Positions 1-8,480 of a stretch of DNA of 64,000 nt are shown one piece after another (position 1 is the stretch's first letter; each line of letters begins with the position of its first letter). Under the pieces are notes generated by a model that saw nothing but the letters and a program-made list of their open reading frames with translations, searched no databases and was not told the origin of the DNA. Made by a program: the position numbers and the translations under genes. This DNA is from CAIKMD01 sp963702925 (GTDB lineage: Bacteria > Pseudomonadota > Alphaproteobacteria > ATCC43930 > CGMCC-115725), in the NCBI GenBank assembly GCA_963702925.1, contig OY969771.1, positions 682,001 to 746,000 of the forward strand, written 5' to 3'.

Positions 1-1065
1 ACGCAACGCGCCCGACGCCGCCATGCGCGCCATCTCATCGGCTTCCTCGGTCGTGAACCAGCACGAGCCGATAAAGGAAACATTGCTCGCCATCAGCCGC
101 ATCGCCGGCAAAGGCAGAATCTGCCACATGCCGCCGGCATTGACGAATTTGCCGCCGCGGTGAAGCGCGTGCAGCGCGCCCATCATGGCGCTGGCCGGCG
201 AGCCGAAAGGCAGCGCGTCGAGCACGACATCGACGCCTTCACCCCCGGTCAAGGACAAGGCCCAATCGCTGACTCCGCCATTGCCGGTGACGGCGAAGGA
301 ATCGATCTTGGGTGGTTGCCAGTCGGCTTCGCCCAGCGGCTTGCTGTCCGGCACCGAAAGCACCTCGATCCGACCCGGCGCCAGTGCCTTGACCCGGTCA
401 AGCAGCGCCTGGTTGCGGCCGGTGCCGAGAATCTTTCCGCCGCCCATGGCGAGCGCGAGCAACACCGCGCCGACGCCGAGTGTGCCGCTGATACCGTTGA
501 TCAGCAGCGATTGCCCGGCTTCCAGCCCGGCCCGCTTCAAGGCCGAATAGGCCGTGCCGAGATAGCCGAAACGCGTAGCGGCTTCGAAGGACACATTATC
601 CGGCAGCTTCGCGAGCGCCGTCGCGGGCGCCGTAAGATATTGCGCGAAACCGCCATAGGGATAAGCCTCGAACGTCTTTTCGGCGAGCGGGCCGCGCCCG
701 AAATAGCCGGTCAGCACATAGCTCGCGCAATCGATGCCGCGGCCGTTGCGGCAAAAGCGGCATGAGCCGCAGCCGCGCCCCGGATTGACGTAAACCCGGT
801 CGCCCGGCCGCAAGCCGTGAACCTGGCTTCCGACCTTCTCGACCACGCCGGCCGGATCGAGCCCGAAGATCGCCGGCAGCGCCGGATGCTTGGCATAGGG
901 CACGGTCGTCGGCCAATGCGTGATGATATTGGCGAGATTGGGCACCATGCCGCAGGCCTTGACCGCAACCAGCACGTCGCCGGGACGCGGCTCGGGGATC
1001 GGCACGTTTTCGAGCCGCATCGCCTCGCCGAACGCATGAAGCCGCGCCGCTATCATCGTCGCCAC
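1..1065 (-). CDS. Zinc-type alcohol dehydrogenase / quinone oxidoreductase (MDR), cut by window edge
   Basis: The first 355 residues of a medium-chain dehydrogenase/reductase; the C-terminus lies outside the window. A structural-zinc site is visible as Cys99, Cys102, Cys105 and Cys113, and a likely catalytic-zinc Cys38 lies in KACGM. The usual His-Glu pair is replaced by Leu-Asp in FGLDPAGVV, so the catalytic metal site may be altered. A Rossmann nucleotide-binding region follows around residue 170. I chose the GTG start because GGAGG lies 7 bases upstream; an ATG three codons later has poorer spacing. It is the last gene seen in the minus-strand catabolic run, 148 bases after the LivK-like gene. 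Oxidation of an alcohol or reduction of an enone intermediate is likely; the substrate is unknown. Confidence 0.85.
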   Translation of the reverse strand, partial: MATMIAARLHAFGEAMRLENVPIPEPRPGDVLVAVKACGMVPNLANIITHWPTTVPYAKHPALPAIFGLDPAGVVEKVGSQVHGLRPGDRVYVNPGRGCGSCRFCRNGRGIDCASYVLTGYFGRGPLAEKTFEAYPYGGFAQYLTAPATALAKLPDNVSFEAATRFGYLGTAYSALKRAGLEAGQSLLINGISGTLGVGAVLLALAMGGGKILGTGRNQALLDRVKALAPGRIEVLSVPDSKPLGEADWQPPKIDSFAVTGNGGVSDWALSLTGGEGVDVVLDALPFGSPASAMMGALHALHRGGKFVNAGGMWQILPLPAMRLMASNVSFIGSCWFTTEEADEMARMAASGALR

Positions 1066-1213
1066 TTATCTGCCTCCTTCATTGCGCGCGATCGCGCGTG
1101 ACCGCGACGGGCGGCGGATCGGCGATGCCAACGGAGCTTCGATCATGACTGGGACAAGCATTACACAGGGTTGGCGGCCGTGCTTCCCCGCCTCTTTCGG
1201 TCTACGGCAGCAA

Positions 1214-2425
1214 TCAATCGGCGCTCAGCACCTCGCCAAAGCGAACATAACGTGTGCCGTCGAAGCGTTGAAGCTGAAGCTGCTTGATCGGGCGATAATC
1301 GGTCGGTGTCGTGTTGATCGTGACACCGGGCAGCAACATCGGCACCTTCACATTGGTCAGGTGCGTCGCCTTGTCCATGATGCAATCGCGGGTGAGATTG
1401 TCGCCGCACGCCGCGATCATCTGTTTCAATACATTTCCCCAGGCGGTCGAGAAGATCGGCGCGGATTCGCCCTTGTCCATGTTCGGCAGATATTTGTCCA
1501 TCCACTCGTTCCACGCCTTGATTTCCGGATCGTCCTTCCATTGCGGATCGGAGGGGTCTTTGAGGAACGCGCCGGTGATCACGCCGACGGCTTTTTCGAT
1601 ACCGGCGGGGCGCAATGCGCCGCCGACCGAGCTTGAGATGTCAGGCAAGAAGGTCATCGGGTGCCAGCCGATATCGTAGACCTTGCGCACCGACATAATG
1701 ACCGCCTTTTGCGGCCCGAAAACGAACAGCACGTCGGCACCCGAAGCCTGCAAGGTGACGATCTGCAAATCGAGCGTCGGATCGCTGATCTCGTAGCTCG
1801 CTTCGGCCACCAGGTACTTGCTCGTCTTGTCGCCGAGGAATTTCTTCAGGCCGGTGAGGAAATCCTTGCCGAGATCGTCGTTCTGATAAAGCGCCGCCAT
1901 CTTCGCGTCGGGCTTCACCGACAGCGCATAGCGCGCGAAGATCGCCGCTTCGGCCTGATAGGAGACGGTCGAGCCCATGCTGAAAGGGCGATTGGCGATG
2001 TCGTTCCAATTGCTTGCGCCGCTGGCGATGAAGAGCTGCGGGATCTTGCGGTCGTTGAGATATTTCGCGACTGCCATGTTCGGGCCGGTGCCCATGCTGC
2101 GATAGAAGAACATGACGTTGTCCTGCTCGACCAGACGGCGCGTTTGCTCAAGCGTGCGCGGCGGCGCATAGGCGTCGTCGACTGATTCGAGATCGATCTT
2201 GCGCCCGTTGATGCCGCCTTGGTCGTTGACCATCTTGAAGAACGCCGTGTCGGCCTGGCCGTTCGTGCTGTTCGCCGAAGCGGGCCCGCTATAGGGCTGG
2301 GTCTGGCCGATCTTGATCTCGGTATCGCTGACCCCGGGCGCGTAATTCTTTTGCGCGAACGCGGGCGCCGCAGCCGCGAGCAGCAAGCAGGCGGCAAGCG
2401 GAAGTCCCAGACGTGTCCCAGACAT
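1214..2425 (-). CDS. Branched-chain amino acid-type ABC transporter substrate-binding protein (LivK-like)
   Basis: A 403-residue periplasmic binding protein of the Leu/Ile/Val (Peripla_BP_6) class. An n-region, hydrophobic core and AFA-Q cleavage site form a Sec signal peptide over about residues 1-24. The mature start, VSDTEIKIGQTQPYSG, is typical of the family. I chose the ATG after GGGGGAGAAATCG; the frame stays open upstream, but those codons overlap the upstream gene and encode no signal peptide. It should feed the LivGFHM membrane complex about 9 kb upstream on the same strand. In this class such systems often carry aromatic acids or amides rather than amino acids, and the catabolic neighbours suggest that here (inference). 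Confidence 0.9.
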   Translation of the reverse strand: MSGTRLGLPLAACLLLAAAAPAFAQKNYAPGVSDTEIKIGQTQPYSGPASANSTNGQADTAFFKMVNDQGGINGRKIDLESVDDAYAPPRTLEQTRRLVEQDNVMFFYRSMGTGPNMAVAKYLNDRKIPQLFIASGASNWNDIANRPFSMGSTVSYQAEAAIFARYALSVKPDAKMAALYQNDDLGKDFLTGLKKFLGDKTSKYLVAEASYEISDPTLDLQIVTLQASGADVLFVFGPQKAVIMSVRKVYDIGWHPMTFLPDISSSVGGALRPAGIEKAVGVITGAFLKDPSDPQWKDDPEIKAWNEWMDKYLPNMDKGESAPIFSTAWGNVLKQMIAACGDNLTRDCIMDKATHLTNVKVPMLLPGVTINTTPTDYRPIKQLQLQRFDGTRYVRFGEVLSAD

Positions 2426-2483
2426 CGATTTCTCCCCCTGATATCTCGTTCCCACGCGGCCCCGGCCGCGCGCCTTCGCACGA

Positions 2484-3653
2484 TTACGCGGCTTTCGCCC
2501 AGAGCTTGCGCGTCGCGATGCGCGCGCCTTCGACCATGGAAGCAAGCTTGGCATAGGCGATTCTGGCATCGACGCGCGCCCGGCCCGCGAAAGTCTCGAA
2601 GCCGCAATCAACCCCAGCAATGACCCGCTCGCGGCCGACGACGTTGGCATAAGCGCAGATGCGCTGCGCCACGAGCTCGGGATGCTCGACGAAATTTGTG
2701 GTGGTATCGAGCACGCCCGGCATCAAAACCTTGTCGTCGGGCAATTTGATCCGGCTCCACACTTCCCATTCATGCGCGTGGCGCGGATTGGCGCCTTCGA
2801 AGGAGATCACCTGCGCCTTCGTCTTCAGCACGGAAGGCAGAATTTTCTCGAGGGCGATGTCGTGGATATGCGGACCTTCGTAATTGCCCCAGCAGAGATG
2901 GAGCCGCACCCGGTCGCCCGGCACGTTGCGCAGCGCATCGTTGAGAATGGCAATGCTGATCTCGCATTCCTTGACGAATTCCTCGTCGGACAGGCTCGAA
3001 AACACGCTCAGCCGGCCGGAAGCAAGATCCGGGCAATCGACTTGCAGCACAAAGCCGGCAGCGACGATGGCTTCGTATTCGGCCTGCATCGCCCTGCCGA
3101 CCGCCGCCCGATAATCCTGGCTCGACGGGTAATAGAAGTTCGGATGAAAGCGCGAGACCACGCCGGGCGAGGCCGCGGTCATGAATGCCGCTTGCGGCTT
3201 CGAAGCGTCGAGCGCCGCGCGCAAATGCGCGATGTCCTGCGTCAACGCCTTGCGGTCGCGCATCGCAACGGGCGCGATGCAGGCGAGAAGCCGGCGCGAG
3301 GCGGGTCCGGCCGCGCTTTCCGGCCGCGCGTAATATTCCGGAAATGCTTCGCGATCGGGATTGCGCTCCGCCGGCCACTTCGCCGCATCGACCGGCCCGA
3401 AGCCGGTCAGCCTTTGCTGGATATAGGTGGCGTAGGAAGACTTGCTGACCTCGCCGTCATTGACGACGTCGATGCCGACCGCAACCTGATGCGCGACGAC
3501 ATCGGTAACCGCGCGCGCCATGACCTGATCGAACTCGGCGGGATCGACAGCCTCGTCGCGGTCGCGGCGCGCCAACAACGCCACCGCATCGGCCGGCCGC
3601 GGCAGGCTGCCGACATGAGTGGTGACGATGCGGTCGGCGCTCCGCTGCATCAC
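2484..3653 (-). CDS. MetE C-terminal-like zinc methyltransferase (cobalamin-independent methionine synthase family)
   Basis: 389 residues, matching only the C-terminal catalytic half of MetE; the N-terminal folate-binding half is absent. The zinc site is intact: His252 and Cys254 in HLCWGN, Glu286 in SFEGANP and Cys350 in GVDCGFETF. Asp206 in QVDCPDL matches the homocysteine-binding acid. Stand-alone MetE-like proteins activate a thiol for alkyl transfer; epoxyalkane:coenzyme M transferase is a known relative, so methionine synthesis is not the only option. It lies 7 bases after the crotonase gene inside an acyl-CoA catabolic run, where a demethylation or thiol-conjugation step would make sense (inference). 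No folate- or corrinoid-dependent partner is nearby. Confidence 0.85.
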   Translation of the reverse strand: MMQRSADRIVTTHVGSLPRPADAVALLARRDRDEAVDPAEFDQVMARAVTDVVAHQVAVGIDVVNDGEVSKSSYATYIQQRLTGFGPVDAAKWPAERNPDREAFPEYYARPESAAGPASRRLLACIAPVAMRDRKALTQDIAHLRAALDASKPQAAFMTAASPGVVSRFHPNFYYPSSQDYRAAVGRAMQAEYEAIVAAGFVLQVDCPDLASGRLSVFSSLSDEEFVKECEISIAILNDALRNVPGDRVRLHLCWGNYEGPHIHDIALEKILPSVLKTKAQVISFEGANPRHAHEWEVWSRIKLPDDKVLMPGVLDTTTNFVEHPELVAQRICAYANVVGRERVIAGVDCGFETFAGRARVDARIAYAKLASMVEGARIATRKLWAKAA

Positions 3654-3660
3654 GCAGCTC

Positions 3661-4494
3661 CTATTTCTTCGCCTCGTAAGCGCCGAGGCCGGGACGATAG
3701 GTCTTGTCGTCGAGGAATTGCTTCATGCCCTGGGCGCGGCCTTTATCGGGATCGGTCAGACGGAGCTGATCGAGCTTCGCCATCAGATAATCCTCCGACG
3801 CCTCAAGCGACATTTCGCCCATCTTGCGATAAGCGTTCTTGATCGCGCGGATCGCCGCGCGATTCTTGCTCAGCAGCTTTTTCGCCAGCTCGCGCGTCTT
3901 GTCGCGCAGCTCGGCGCGCGGCACGGCGAATTTCACCAGCCCCATCTGCGCCGCCTCGGTGCCGTTGAAGGTGTCGCCGGTCAGCGCGTAATAAAGCCCG
4001 TCGGCCTCGCGCATCCGCGCCGAGATCGAGCGCAGCACGTTGCCCGCCGGGATGATGCCCCAATTCACTTCGGACAGGCCGAAGGTCGCGTCCTCAGCGG
4101 CGATCGCAATGTCGCACGAGACCAGCGGATTGAACGCGCCGCCAAAGCACCAGCCATTGACCATGGCAATCGTCGGCTTCGGAAAAAAGCGCAGCCGTTG
4201 CATCTGCCAGATTTGCGCCTGGCGCGCGATCTGGCCCCAGGCTTCGGGCGGGAGGCGGTCGGATTCGCGGAAGAATTCCTTTAGGTCCATGCCCGCCGAA
4301 AAGGCATCGCCCGCGCCGGTCAAGACCAGCACGCCGCAGCGCTCATCGACCTCGAGCGCCTCGAGCACGGCGGTCATCTCGGTGTTGAGCGTCGGGCTCA
4401 TCGCGTTGCGCTTTTCCGGGCGATTGAGCGTCACCCAGGCGATGCCTTCCTCGAATTCGACCAGGACCGTATTGCCACCAAGTTGATCCGTCAT
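3661..4494 (-). CDS. Crotonase close to p-hydroxycinnamoyl-CoA hydratase/lyase (HCHL)
   Basis: 277 residues, with end-to-end resemblance to HCHL/feruloyl-CoA hydratase-lyase, which adds water to hydroxycinnamoyl-CoA and releases an aldehyde plus acetyl-CoA. Shared signatures include NRPEKRNAMSPTLN, TIAMVNGWCFGG, GLSEVNWGI and GMKQFLDDK. The catalytic glutamate is present (Glu142, equivalent to HCHL Glu143). However, the residues that hold the substrate 4-hydroxyl are changed: Phe74 for Tyr75 and Met238 for Tyr239, and Asn122 replaces Ser123. I infer hydratase or lyase chemistry on a CoA thioester lacking a free para-hydroxyl. It sits between the MetE-like gene and an acyl-CoA dehydrogenase. 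The HCHL comparison is from memory. Confidence 0.85.
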   Translation of the reverse strand: MTDQLGGNTVLVEFEEGIAWVTLNRPEKRNAMSPTLNTEMTAVLEALEVDERCGVLVLTGAGDAFSAGMDLKEFFRESDRLPPEAWGQIARQAQIWQMQRLRFFPKPTIAMVNGWCFGGAFNPLVSCDIAIAAEDATFGLSEVNWGIIPAGNVLRSISARMREADGLYYALTGDTFNGTEAAQMGLVKFAVPRAELRDKTRELAKKLLSKNRAAIRAIKNAYRKMGEMSLEASEDYLMAKLDQLRLTDPDKGRAQGMKQFLDDKTYRPGLGAYEAKK

Positions 4495-4515
4495 GCTGCG
4501 CCTCGCCCTCTTCGC

Positions 4516-5667
4516 TTATTGCACCTTGAGCCCCAACAGCCCGGCAATCAGATTGCGCTGAATCTGCGACGTGCCCGCCGCGACCGTGGCTACGCGTGCA
4601 TCGCGGAAATGGCGTTCCATGTCAAATTCGCGGTTATAGCCATAGCCGCCGAAAATCTGCATGCCCTGATTGGCCACTTTGGCATAGGTCTCGGACGCGA
4701 ACAGCTTCGCCATGGTGATCTCGCGCAGCGCGTCCTGCCCGTGATCGACCGAGGACGCGCATTGATAGGTCAAGGCGCGCGCGGCCTCCACCTCGGTGTG
4801 CATGTCGGCGAGCATATGCGCGATCGCCTGAAAGGTGCCGATCGGCCGGCCGAACTGCTCGCGCTCCTTGGCATAAGCCAAAGCGAGGTCGACACAGCCG
4901 AGCGCGCCGCCGCAATCCGACGCCGCGGCGATCACGCGCTCGACCTGCAGCCCCGACAGGATGCACTCCCATCCCTTGTTCTCGCCGCCGATCAGACGAT
5001 CGGCCGGAACACGGACATCCTTGAAGAAAATCTCGTAAGTGCCGACGCAGTAGCGGCCGAGCATGTCGAGCTTTCTGAGCTCCAAACCAGGCGTGTCGTT
5101 GGCGACGAGAAAGAGCGAGATGCCTTGGCGGTAATGCGCCTTGGGATCGGTCTTGGCATAGACGTTGATGACGTTGTTCTTGGCGCCGGCGCCGGTTGCC
5201 CAAAGCTTCTGGCCGTTGAGAACATAGTGGTCGCCATCGCGTACCGCCGTGGTGCGCATCGCACCGACATCGGATCCGGCATCGGGCTCGGACATCGAGA
5301 TCGACATCTTGATCTCGCCCGAGAGCAGCTTCGGCAGCCAAATGCGTTTCTGCTCCTCGGAACCTTTGCGCTGGATGTTGAGGCCGCAAAAGGTGCTGCC
5401 GCCGATCATCATGCTGAGATCGGCGCTGACACGCGCGATTTCCTCGGCGATGATGCAAGCATCGATCGTGCTGCCGCCCAAACCGCCATAGGCTTCAGCG
5501 AAAGGCATGGCGAGCAGCCCGGCCTTTACCCACTCGTCGTAAAGCGCGTAAGGATAGATCTTCTCATGGTCGATCCGCCGCATCACATCGGGCGGGCAAT
5601 GCTTCGCCATCAGCTTGCGCACGCTGTCGCGCAATAAATTTTGTACTTCGCTGAAGCGGCAATCCAT
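4516..5667 (-). CDS. Acyl-CoA dehydrogenase
   Basis: 383 residues, full length for the flavoprotein family that oxidises acyl-CoA to 2-enoyl-CoA, passing electrons to ETF. The FAD/substrate signature SMSEPDAGSDVGAM and the C-terminal QIFGGYGYNREFDMER helix are present. The position that holds the catalytic glutamate in medium-chain enzymes reads AAGTSQIQRN, with Ala in place of Glu, as in isovaleryl-CoA-type enzymes whose base is elsewhere. It is a close paralogue of the other dehydrogenase in this run, sharing long blocks such as QKLWATGAGAKNNVIN. The MFS gene ends 5 bases upstream and HCHL begins 21 bases downstream, so they are probably cotranscribed. Confidence 0.92.
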   Translation of the reverse strand: MDCRFSEVQNLLRDSVRKLMAKHCPPDVMRRIDHEKIYPYALYDEWVKAGLLAMPFAEAYGGLGGSTIDACIIAEEIARVSADLSMMIGGSTFCGLNIQRKGSEEQKRIWLPKLLSGEIKMSISMSEPDAGSDVGAMRTTAVRDGDHYVLNGQKLWATGAGAKNNVINVYAKTDPKAHYRQGISLFLVANDTPGLELRKLDMLGRYCVGTYEIFFKDVRVPADRLIGGENKGWECILSGLQVERVIAAASDCGGALGCVDLALAYAKEREQFGRPIGTFQAIAHMLADMHTEVEAARALTYQCASSVDHGQDALREITMAKLFASETYAKVANQGMQIFGGYGYNREFDMERHFRDARVATVAAGTSQIQRNLIAGLLGLKVQ

Positions 5668-5672
5668 CGCTT

Positions 5673-7073
5673 TTATCCGGACGCGGCTGCCTCGCCGGCC
5701 ACGGAAGCGACGCCGGGAGGTGTTTCGGCCGCTTGCGCTTCGCCGCCGGCGAAATGGCGCTTATAGACCACGCCCAAAGCGACGCAGATCACCGCGGTCA
5801 CCGCATAGGGTGCCGCGACGATATAGAGCGTGATTTGGAGCGGCAAAGCCGCCGAAAGAAGATAGCCCGTGACCAACGGCCCGATGATCTGCGCGACCCG
5901 CCCCATGGCGCCGGCATAGCCGATGCCCTGGCCGCGGATATTGGTCGGATAGAACACGCCGACCATGCCGTTGAAGGAGCCTTGCGCCGATTGGCACACG
6001 GCAAAGCTGGCAATGCCGATCACGATGATCATGGCTTGCGAGAGGCCGGGAATACCCAAGGCCGCGATCGCCGCGCCGCCCAGGACGACCGCCCCCGCCA
6101 CCGCGACCGGACCGAGCTTGTCGAAGAACCAGGCCAGCAGGATCACCGCGGCGATACCGGTCAACGCGCCATAGGAATAGGTCAAGGACGCCTGCAGCGG
6201 AGACAGCTTCAGGCTCTCCATCAGCACCGCGAACCAATTCGTCCACGCCATGAAGGTGAGCGCCTCGAAAAAATATCCCACCCAGAGAAGCGGCGTGACG
6301 ATGCGTTGCGTGCCTTGGAACAAGGGCCTGGGCGAAACGCTTTTCGCGCGCGGCTGCTGCGGCATGACGAAGCGGGTTTCTGCGCCGATCGTCAGCTCCG
6401 GCGCGATCCGCGCTACGCGGCGCCGCAGCTCGGGCGAATCCGGGCGCTTCAAGGTCAGGTAGCGCAGCAATTCCGGCAACACGAAGTAAAGAAAGACGCA
6501 CAGCGCCAAACCGGCGCAGGCCGGCAGAATGAAAACCGCTTGCCAGCCCCAAAGCGGAATGAGCCAGGCCGCAACCTGGCCGATCGCGGCGATGCCGGTG
6601 GTGAAGCCGAGCACGCCGCACATTACCATGGTGACGCGGTAACGCTTGGGCGCGATCTCGACGAGATAGGCGATGGCCGTCGGCATGATGCCGCCGACGC
6701 CGAGGCCGACGACGAAACGCAGCATGCCCAGCTCGTTGAGCGAGGTCGCGAAGGCGCTCGCCAAGGCCGGCAAGGTATAGCACAGCACCGCCGCAATCGC
6801 GGCGACGCGCCGCCCGAAGCGGTCATTCACGTAGCCGAAGAGGTAGGCACCGAGCAACGCGCCGACATTGCCGGCGCTGAAGACCAAGCCCAGCTGGCTT
6901 TTCTCGGCATGGAAAGCGCGCAGGATCGCCGGCGCTCCGGCCAAGGGACCGCTGAAATCGAAGCCGTCGACGAACACCATGAGAAAAGCGAGCGCCCAGA
7001 TGCCGATCTGGACCCGGCCGATCTTGCGGCTTTCGACCAGTGCGGCAACATCGACCACCGAAGCTTGTGCCAT
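5673..7073 (-). CDS. MFS transporter, aromatic acid:H+ symporter (AAHS) type
   Basis: 466 residues with about 12 hydrophobic segments. The loop 2-3 signature GYVNDRFGRRVAAI matches MFS motif A, and DGFDFSGPLAG in the first transmembrane helix matches the DGFD element of PcaK/BenK-type aromatic acid carriers. It lies between two paralogous acyl-CoA dehydrogenases. The run therefore has both a proton-coupled importer and an ABC importer (LivGFHM), which suggests two related substrates or affinities. The substrate is unknown; hydroxycinnamate or benzoate-like acids fit the context (inference). Confidence 0.88.
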   Translation of the reverse strand: MAQASVVDVAALVESRKIGRVQIGIWALAFLMVFVDGFDFSGPLAGAPAILRAFHAEKSQLGLVFSAGNVGALLGAYLFGYVNDRFGRRVAAIAAVLCYTLPALASAFATSLNELGMLRFVVGLGVGGIMPTAIAYLVEIAPKRYRVTMVMCGVLGFTTGIAAIGQVAAWLIPLWGWQAVFILPACAGLALCVFLYFVLPELLRYLTLKRPDSPELRRRVARIAPELTIGAETRFVMPQQPRAKSVSPRPLFQGTQRIVTPLLWVGYFFEALTFMAWTNWFAVLMESLKLSPLQASLTYSYGALTGIAAVILLAWFFDKLGPVAVAGAVVLGGAAIAALGIPGLSQAMIIVIGIASFAVCQSAQGSFNGMVGVFYPTNIRGQGIGYAGAMGRVAQIIGPLVTGYLLSAALPLQITLYIVAAPYAVTAVICVALGVVYKRHFAGGEAQAAETPPGVASVAGEAAASG

Positions 7074-7178
7074 GTCGTCCCCTTTCCCCGTGCTGTCGCG
7101 CCTTTAGTCGGGCTTGCTGCGCCGCCCGATTCTCTTTTTGTAGCATGCCCGGCCATGGCCCCTACGGCGCCGGACTGC

Positions 7179-8339
7179 TTACTGCACCTTATGTCCCATC
7201 AGATTGGCGATCAGATTGCGCTGCATCTGCGACGAGCCGGCGGCGATCGTGGCCACCCGTAAATCGCGATAGTGGCGCTGCATGTCGAATTCCATGTTGT
7301 AGCCGTAGCCGCCGAGCACCTGCATGCCCATGTTGGCAACTTTGACATAGGTCTCGCCGCAAAAGAGCTTCGCCATGGTGATCTCGCTCAGCGCGTTCTG
7401 GCCCGATGCAACCATCCACGCCGCGCGCCACATCAGCGAGCGCGCCGCCTCGACTTCGGTGTGCATGTCGGCAAGCATATGCGCGATCGCCTGGAAGGTG
7501 CCGATCGGCCGGCCGAATTGCTTGCGCTGCTTGGCGTATTCCGACGCGATGTCGACCACCGCGCGCCCGCCGCCGCAAGAGCCGGCCGCCGCAACCACGC
7601 GCTCAACCTGCAAGCCCGAGAGCACATAATCGAAGCCTTTGTTCAAGCCTTCCTCGCCGCCGACCAGCCGGTCGGCGGGCACGCGCACGTCTTTCAAAAA
7701 GATCTCGTAAGTGCCGGTGCAACGCCGCCCCAGCATGTCGAGCTTCTTCATCTCGATGCCGGGCGTGTCGTTGTCGACGAGAAAGAGCGACATGCCTTGG
7801 CGGTAATGCGCCTTGGGGTCGGTCTTCACATACATGTTGATGACGTTGTTCTTCGCGGCGGCGCCGGTCGCCCAGAGTTTCTGCCCGTTGATCACCCAGC
7901 CATTGCCATCACGCACCGCCGTGGTGCGCATGGCGCCGACATCGGAGCCGGCATCGGGCTCGGACATCGAGATCGACATCCTGATTTCGCCCGACAAGAG
8001 CTTCGGCAACCAGGTGCGCTTTTGCTCCTCCGACGCCTTGCGCGCGAGATTGAGGCCGCAGAACATGCTGCCCCCCAAGGCCATCGACAGATCGGTGCTG
8101 TGGTAGGAGATTTCCTCGGCGACGATCGCCATGTCGATCGCGTTGCCGCCGAGCCCGCCATAGGCTTCGGGAAACGGCATGGCCAGCAGCCCAGCCTTGA
8201 TCCACTCATCGTAGAGTTCGTAAGGGTAGGCCTGCTCGCGCTCGAGACGCCGGATATAATCGGGCGTCGCATGCTTGGTCATCAGCTTGCTGACGCTGTC
8301 GCGCAGCATTTTTTGTTCGTCGGTAAAGCCGAAATCCAT
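7179..8339 (-). CDS. Acyl-CoA dehydrogenase (paralogue)
   Basis: 386 residues, similar over its whole length to the dehydrogenase on the far side of the MFS gene. Shared blocks include YDEWxKAGLLAMPF, SMSEPDAGSDVGAM and FGRPIGTFQAIAHM. It carries a short insertion, EEGLNKGF, before helix G. The catalytic-glutamate position is again Ala in AAGSSQMQRN. Two near-identical dehydrogenases in one operon may form a heteromer or act on successive or alternative acyl-CoA esters. A gap of 105 bases separates it from the MFS gene, longer than others in this run, and may hold an internal regulatory or processing site. Confidence 0.92.
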   Translation of the reverse strand: MDFGFTDEQKMLRDSVSKLMTKHATPDYIRRLEREQAYPYELYDEWIKAGLLAMPFPEAYGGLGGNAIDMAIVAEEISYHSTDLSMALGGSMFCGLNLARKASEEQKRTWLPKLLSGEIRMSISMSEPDAGSDVGAMRTTAVRDGNGWVINGQKLWATGAAAKNNVINMYVKTDPKAHYRQGMSLFLVDNDTPGIEMKKLDMLGRRCTGTYEIFLKDVRVPADRLVGGEEGLNKGFDYVLSGLQVERVVAAAGSCGGGRAVVDIASEYAKQRKQFGRPIGTFQAIAHMLADMHTEVEAARSLMWRAAWMVASGQNALSEITMAKLFCGETYVKVANMGMQVLGGYGYNMEFDMQRHYRDLRVATIAAGSSQMQRNLIANLMGHKVQ

Positions 8340-8424
8340 GCCCTGCCCTCCCGCAAACGGCGCCCCGCCCCCGGGGTAAAACCTTGCCGCGAAACCTAGC
8401 GAGGTCGCGCGTTAATGGCAACGA

Positions 8425-8446
8425 CGCAGCCGCGCGAGCGGCTGCG
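8425..8446 (-). other. Perfect 9-bp hairpin between CoA-transferase and dehydrogenase genes
   Basis: The arms CGCAGCCGC and GCGGCTGCG flank a GCGA tetraloop, about 35 bases beyond the CoA-transferase stop. No U-run follows on the minus strand, so a classical terminator is unlikely. An attenuator or mRNA-stabilising stem in the operon is the better reading. The 141-base gap around it holds no gene. Confidence 0.35.
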
Positions 8447-8480
8447 GCATGATGCAACTGTTAAGAAAGCGAGAGACCGA

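Noticed and set aside
2682..3842. A 386-codon open frame on the plus strand opposite the MetE-like gene
   Set aside because: It is antisense to a well-supported gene with intact zinc ligands; its translation is Arg/Asp/His-rich with no domain, as expected for GC-rich mirror frames.
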